A stretch of 64,000 bases of DNA from Thunnus maccoyii (lineage: Eukaryota; Chordata; Actinopteri; Scombriformes; Scombridae): positions 19,802,501-19,866,500 of the forward strand of contig NC_056540.1 of the NCBI RefSeq assembly GCF_910596095.1, read 5' to 3'. This document shows, one piece after another, positions 58,351-64,000 of the stretch. The translations under genes were made by a program, and so were the position numbers. The notes under the pieces are model-generated. The model did no database searches and was not told the origin of the DNA. It worked only from the letters and a program-made list of their open reading frames with translations. Numbering within the stretch: the stretch's first letter is position 1; each line of letters starts with the position of its first letter.

Positions 58351-61300
58351 TTGCAGAGAGAAGCAGAGGATATTTATATCTCCTAAAATATGTCTGAAGG
58401 GGATCTTTAACAGTGAATCAAATGTGAAAAGGGTAATTCATAGTGACGAATCCACAACTCTGCAGTCACACTCAGCTTTAGCTTTTTAGCATCTTTCAGC
58501 TCATTGTTTTGCTTTCTAGGCCCACAACTCGGCTCTCATAACACCAGATTCCAGATGCAGCAGGGCAGCTGTTTTTAGCAAATAAGCTCCAATAAACCCA
58601 CTGTGTGCTACCGGCCCAGCACCAAATGGTAGACAGAGTTAGCGACTAGCTCCTGAACATAGTGGAGCATTTAGCAGGTAAAGAAAGCAACAGGTATTTT
58701 TCTCAGGAGTTGATAAAGAATATTGGACTAAACATGAAAAACACTAAGCTGCCTAAATGGAAAAATCCTCTTTATTTCACCAACATGTTTCGGTGCAGGC
58801 TCTTCATCAGGGTGATTAAGAGAATATTGGACTTACATTTATCAGGTGGTCTGAAACATGACTCCAAAAGGATGCGAATGTAACTCCTTGTCTCCTGAAT
58901 GTGTAAATATATGTCAATATAATATGTGAATATCTTGTCTACATCCAAGTGCCCAAAAAAATCAATTAATGTAGCTTTAAATGACACAATTTTACTTCAT
59001 GTTTTCAGAAATCAAACCGTTTCACAGAATTTGGCAGTGAAAGAACACACGAGAGGATTAAATACTCTAAATGTTTAAAAAAATTAACGAAACTTGTATT
59101 CCCCGAGATGATCTACAACTATGACTGGCGATACTACAGTTGTGGTGAGGTAACATGTTTAGTGTAATACTATATCTCTTTAAAGCAACCTAGAGCAGTT
59201 TGGAATCTTTTTAAGGGAAAAACTATCAGTGCAGACAGACGGGGAGCTGACAGAGGATCAAACTCACATACTTGAAGGGTCAAACGGGGATATGCAGGTG
59301 GGAGGTAAAATATCTTTTCAGTAGGTCACTCATCAATGTCTCTGTGCACGAAGGAGAGGGACTCACACACACAGTAGAGTGTCACTGGGAGTGTTCGCTC
59401 TGAGGCTGTAAATATTTGCGTCTGTTTACGGAGTCCTTTACAGCAGATTTGTTCCCCCCCCCTGCTCAAATGACCTGAATGCTTTTTGTCTCCATCTCCT
59501 CTACGGGAACAGCTTTAGAAAGTTTGATCCCTCTCATGTGGTCAGATGGTTTGCAGTCGCCCGTGCTGTGTTTCTATCGCAACTCCTTTTGATGATTTCT
59601 CAATATGCAAACCATATTGGTGCGATGAACTATGCATGCTTTGCTTTGAGCGGGGCCTGTCCCACTTGAGGCTCACATGTTTGCATTTTCCACAACGTAC
59701 AACAGCTGTGTGGTCATCTCAACTTCAGTCACTTTATCTTCAGATGTCACTGTTGATCACAGATGGAGAAACACTTCTATATGACCAAAAAATGCAAATC
59801 TTATACTCACGTCTAACAATATTTCCATGTTCCCCAGAATAATCTCTCCCCTCTGGTATCAGTTAAACTCAAACTTTTGTGCCTGTCATTCCTGAGAAAA
59901 ATGTTGACGCAGATCTTCTCATTGTACTGAGAGTTTGGGTGGAAAGTTTTGTTTCATGAGGGGCTGGAGACATGAAATTTTATTTGCTTTTGTTAATTTC
60001 CCTGTTGGACAGTATTGTTTTCAGGGTCAAGATTTGCTCAGGGTTACTGTTAACATAAAAATAATAATATTACCAGTAAAAAAGGAAAGAGTCAAAGATC
60101 ATGGGGTTTGGTTGTCCTCTGTTGTATCGTTCTCAAATAAGTTATTTCACAGACAGACCCATTTTTGTCCTATTTTTCTTCAACATAAGTTTACTGAGAA
60201 ACACTATTTTCACATCTAATTGTTATCGTATTAACACAACATATTTTCAGCCAACATCCTTCTACAGCAGACTGGCATTTTGACTAATTTGACAACAGCC
60301 TGTGAAGTAACCTAATAGTGATAAATGGATTTATATTGATCCGTAGGACTGTAGTTCATGTTGTAACCAGTATATCACCAACAGATGCCTTTCTTTCCTT
60401 CCATATATGCAGGCCAAAGAGATGTTTCAAGGTTGTTATAGGACGCCAGAGGCCGGAGCGACAGCATACTGTTTGGGACGACTTCCAACCTCAGCAGACT
60501 CCCTCCTACACACTTCACTCTGCCCAGACTGGTTCAAGATATGAGGAGACACACTCCACCTCTCTCTTGATGGGTTTCATCGCAGTCAGTCAGTTTGCAT
60601 TCCTTCGTTCTGTTTTTGCTAACTGTGTTTCTCTCCCCCCCTCTTTTTTTTTTCTTTTCCTCTTACAGTTCATGCAGCCAAACTGAAATGACATCATGCC
60701 GAGGGGAAGTCGAGGCTGAATACGTACCCACAAGGCCCTGCAGGAGAAACAGGGACCAACGGCAGGAGGGGTATCTGCTCAACAGGAGGATGAGATGTTT
60801 ATCAGGAGGGAGGAAAATCTAACATCACACAAGGTAATTCTGTCTGCAGATGAAGCTCTTTGCAACAACACGTGCACATGTGGAAATGTGGAAAATATCC
60901 GTTCTGTTTTGACCTGATGACGAGGAGAGGACAGACAGATGGGATGGGAGGGCTTTGATGAAAGGGGATCGGGTGAAGAAGCAATAAATAAATCCGGATG
61001 GAAAAAAGGGGGGACATAAAACACTGGCACAGCCTGGAGAGGAGAAAAGGGACATTCTTTGTGTTCACAGCCCCAGTCTTTAAAGAACTGCTCTCTATAA
61101 AGGGCTCCGGTTTCTGTGGTTCCTAAGTGACAGAAGGGTTTGGGCCAGACCAGGTCAAGAGCTACAGGATTGTTATGAAAAGTCTACTGTTTTAATGCTC
61201 ATATGGCTTGTTTGAATCTGAAGCCAATTATCAGATTAAAGAGTTCAGAGAAAAACCCTGTGATCCTGTTAATAAATCCCTGTTTGCTTAGAGAAACTGT

Positions 61301-62019
61301 CATGGGGCCCTCACAGCATGTCAGCTGAATGGTCACACAAGTCTTGATCCCTCGGCCCACCATGTTGGCATTGTGATGGGCAGAGGAGACCACCGCCTTA
61401 TTGTAGAAATGTATACAACTCAGTCTAGTTTGCCCTGTGAGGAAACATTTAAGGGATGAACTTTGTTTGTACAATATGGAGCTATTACAGGCTTTGACTT
61501 GTGCTCAGTGCCACAGCACCATTTCCATGGAAATTTAAGGTATGCCTGCTCACACATACCCAGCGTGAACTCACTCATCTGGAATCCTCTGAGCCGCTTT
61601 CCTCCAGACTGAACAAGCTCAGCTCAGACAGCTACCAGTAATGAGATATATATTAGGAAATCCTGCACAAACACTGAATAATTATGAGCACAAGTGACAC
61701 AGACAGCTGGTAATCTGATGGCTTTCATTTTCAGTTTCTGTCATTTGTTTTCCTCTCTTCCCCTACGTACGGTGACAGACTAATAACGTACTTCCCTGAA
61801 AATGCCAAATGTTAATGAACATGACAGCTGTTTCTCCAGAGGGGGAAAAGTCTTTATGGCATCTTTTTGTTTTCTTAAATGAATCATCTTGGAAAGTGTG
61901 AGTGTGTGAGTATGGGTCAGTGATAGTGTTGGGGGTTGAGTAGAAAGGTCATTGACCTTCAGGAGCTGAGTGTTAAAGAGACAGACATGAAGCTGAGGAT
62001 AAATACACAACTTACACTG
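58351..62019. other. No gene recognised
   Basis: Mostly unique sequence. Short T-run near 60644; no supported exon. Confidence 0.45.
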
Positions 62020-62023
62020 TTAA

Positions 62024-62698
62024 AGGGGACAGATCATGGTTTTTGTATTTTTCTGTTATTTATATACTGTTATGATGTCAGATATCTATACTAAACATGG
62101 TCAAACTTGAATATGTAAAAATGCTCCCTGCAAGTCAAAAGCTCAGGCTTCAACCTGCTCTGAACGCTTCGTTTGCAACGTTTTTTTCTTCCTTTTTTCT
62201 ACTGAGGTGACATCAGCTCATCGTGCATGCCCATAAACAGCTGTCCGCTCCGTAGCTTTGGTTGCTAAGCTTGTTGCTAAGGTTTTTCCAAGTGTTTTTT
62301 GCATTGTCTGCTCTCATATTTCAGATCTGATTCAGACTTTAACATGGATGGATGTATTTGACAAGATGACATTTCGTGTAAAGAATGAGGAAAAAGGAGT
62401 GAAATCTTACTACTATAGTTTGTTGCATGGTTTGTATACGTAGCCTCTGGAGACGGCTGAAGTCTGCCAAGGGGCATCTTCCAAGAGCTGGCCAATCAGG
62501 ACAGAGATGGCTCATCGGGAGGCGGGCCTTAAAGAGACAGAAACTAAAACGGCCTGTTTCAGACAGAGGCTGAACTGAGGGGCTGCGTAAAGGTTCAGTA
62601 TGAGTCAAATAAGGAGTTTTTACTATAAATCATGTAGTTATTCCAATAAAGCCCCAGATTAAAATTATAGACCTGTAAATGTGCATGATACGTCCCCT
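62024..62698. mobile_element. TTAA-flanked nonautonomous DNA transposon, 675 bp
   Basis: TTAA at 62020-62023 and 62699-62702. Inverted ends AGGGGACAGATCATG and CATGATACGTCCCCT. The interior contains phrases of a widespread, well-conserved teleost repeat (for example AGCTGTCCGCTCCGTAGC). It appears relatively young because the interior is little decayed. Confidence 0.78.
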
Positions 62699-62702
62699 TT
62701 AA

Positions 62703-63752
62703 ATATCATAAATCTGCGTAGAGACTTTGTTCCCTTAAAGTGCCCCAACTTTCTACTTTTTGACGATCACCAGAAAACAGGAGTGCACTTGAAGATGTCA
62801 GCTGTAGTTTATACACGTACTGTTGAGTGCAAAAGAGTAAAAGTAAAACAAAAGAGAGAGAGAATAACAGCCCTTTTCTCCAAACTCAGCATTTTTTGTA
62901 GCTGCTCTCTATTCTGGTCCATTGATTCTACTGTTGGTGGAGAGACTGCTATCTTTGTCTCATCAAAGACAGATGTCAGCATCCGTACACTGGAACATAA
63001 CATCATGTAATTTATGTTTGGCCAGTTATCTTCAAGAATGAGACAGAAAACACAACATTCAGTCCCGCAGGGCACCTGAGCTGTAGCCCAGTGATTTCCA
63101 AACCTCTGACTTGTGACCCCCTAAAATAAAACAACAATTACAGATTTTTTTCCTTCTCAGATTGTTTCATTTGATGTTTTTTTTAGAGGCCTGAAGAGGT
63201 GAAAAAATCTAGTTTTTAAAGAAAAGATACAAAATTAGAGAAAAGTGACCGCTCAGTTTTATCTTGGACCCCCATTCAGTGTCCCAAACACCAGGTTCCA
63301 CTTCTGTAGCCTATAGGCTGAATGTACATAAGGGCATAATAATGCTGAACCAAAAATTTTGACTTTTGTTATTTTACACACACTCATTCGCCTTGGACAA
63401 CTTCAGAAAGTGTTCGCACTCACATCAGTCACAGATAACAGAGTTTTTAAAAGTGGTAGCCCTTTAATCACAGCAACACAATATATCAAAATCATTAAAT
63501 GTCTTCAAGTACTCCTGCAGCGAAGTCAATATCTTTGGCAAGCAAGTATTTTCTCTGCAGCGCTCCATGTCCACATCTGGTCTGCCCACTGACCAGGAGG
63601 CCTTCACAGTTACAGGCACTGGCTGACCTGACGCTTCACAGCCAGAGAATAAAATGAACATCCCACCTGGTGTTCACGTACGAATGATCACAGTTTGTGA
63701 CGTGGAGCCCCTGAGTTTCCAGAGCAGTGGGGAAAAAAAACACATCATGAAA
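62703..63752. other. No gene recognised
   Basis: Unique AT-rich sequence downstream of the TTAA element. Confidence 0.4.
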
Positions 63753-63842
63753 CAGAGGCAGCAGTGTGTCAGTGTCATGGGATCGATTCCCAGTCTAGGA
63801 ATTTTCTTTCATCCGGAGCTGACGTGTTCTCCCTGCATCCAA
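63753..63842 (+). repeat. SINE-like fragment
   Basis: ATGGGATCGATTCCCAGTCT (B-box-like) followed by GGAGCTGACGTGTTCTCCCT matches a frequent fish tRNA-SINE body. Truncated and diverged. Confidence 0.45.
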
Positions 63843-64000
63843 TTGCTTGTGTCAGATGGATTTACAGTCTAAAATGTGTGAAGTAAGTGTCTATATTAGT
63901 CGTATGATGGACTAGAAACCTATCTAGAGGGTTTATTTACATCTTTCCACCACACAAAGCATGCTGGGAGCTTGTTTCTTGGCTCCAACCACTTGTGACC

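Noticed and set aside
60420-60560. Possible coding exon after a GCAG
   Set aside because: No donor in frame and no recognisable homology; stops soon after.

Overview
The window is nuclear DNA of a ray-finned fish, probably a spiny-rayed (percomorph-type) teleost. Three vertebrate intron-containing genes are readable through canonical GT-AG junctions. The rest is AT-rich sequence full of CA/GT microsatellites, TTAA-flanked and fold-back MITEs, an L2-type and an L1-type LINE, tRNA-derived SINE pieces and dispersed repeats of types I associate with teleost genomes. There is no bacterial gene organisation; nearly all short open frames are chance frames or repeat remnants. Layout: (1) 6117-9938, + strand: eight exons of a sestrin, with the N-terminal exon(s) not found and the 3' UTR running to about 11.5 kb. 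(2) 17877-20405, - strand: a complete two-coding-exon FOXO transcription factor, best matched to FOXO4 (658 residues), with a third, untranslated exon from 17746 downwards and a CpG-rich promoter region at about 21.5-22.1 kb. It is convergent with the sestrin. (3) 30060-36310, + strand: five coding exons of a UBL3-type membrane-anchored ubiquitin-fold protein (117 residues, CAAX end), with a promoter-like region at 29.2-29.6 kb. foxo4 and the ubl3-like gene are divergent and about 8-9 kb apart. (4) 38-64 kb: a gene desert in this reading, holding a decayed L1-type LINE (46.5-51.2 kb), fold-back and TTAA-flanked elements, a transposon-split CTAC microsatellite (53.6-54.6 kb), a GT-rich minisatellite (57.0-57.9 kb) and a few unique blocks that may be conserved noncoding elements. 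How the genes relate: FOXO factors are known to activate sestrin genes, and sestrins restrain mTORC1 through GATOR2. FOXO3-SESN1 are neighbours in human, so a FOXO4-sestrin pair looks like another copy of an ancient FOXO-SESN linkage. The most notable protein-level observation is that this sestrin lacks about eight residues exactly where other sestrins carry the leucine-binding lid (LTYNT...DTS), while keeping the Trp and Glu of the pocket and the Cys-Tyr-His of the N-terminal redox site. Other notable points: a cluster of five FOXO-type GTAAACA cores around the foxo4 5' end, and a RING-like Cys/His-patterned short ORF whose stop overlaps the ubl3-like start codon as ATGA. No database search was possible; family calls rest on remembered family sequences and motif reading.
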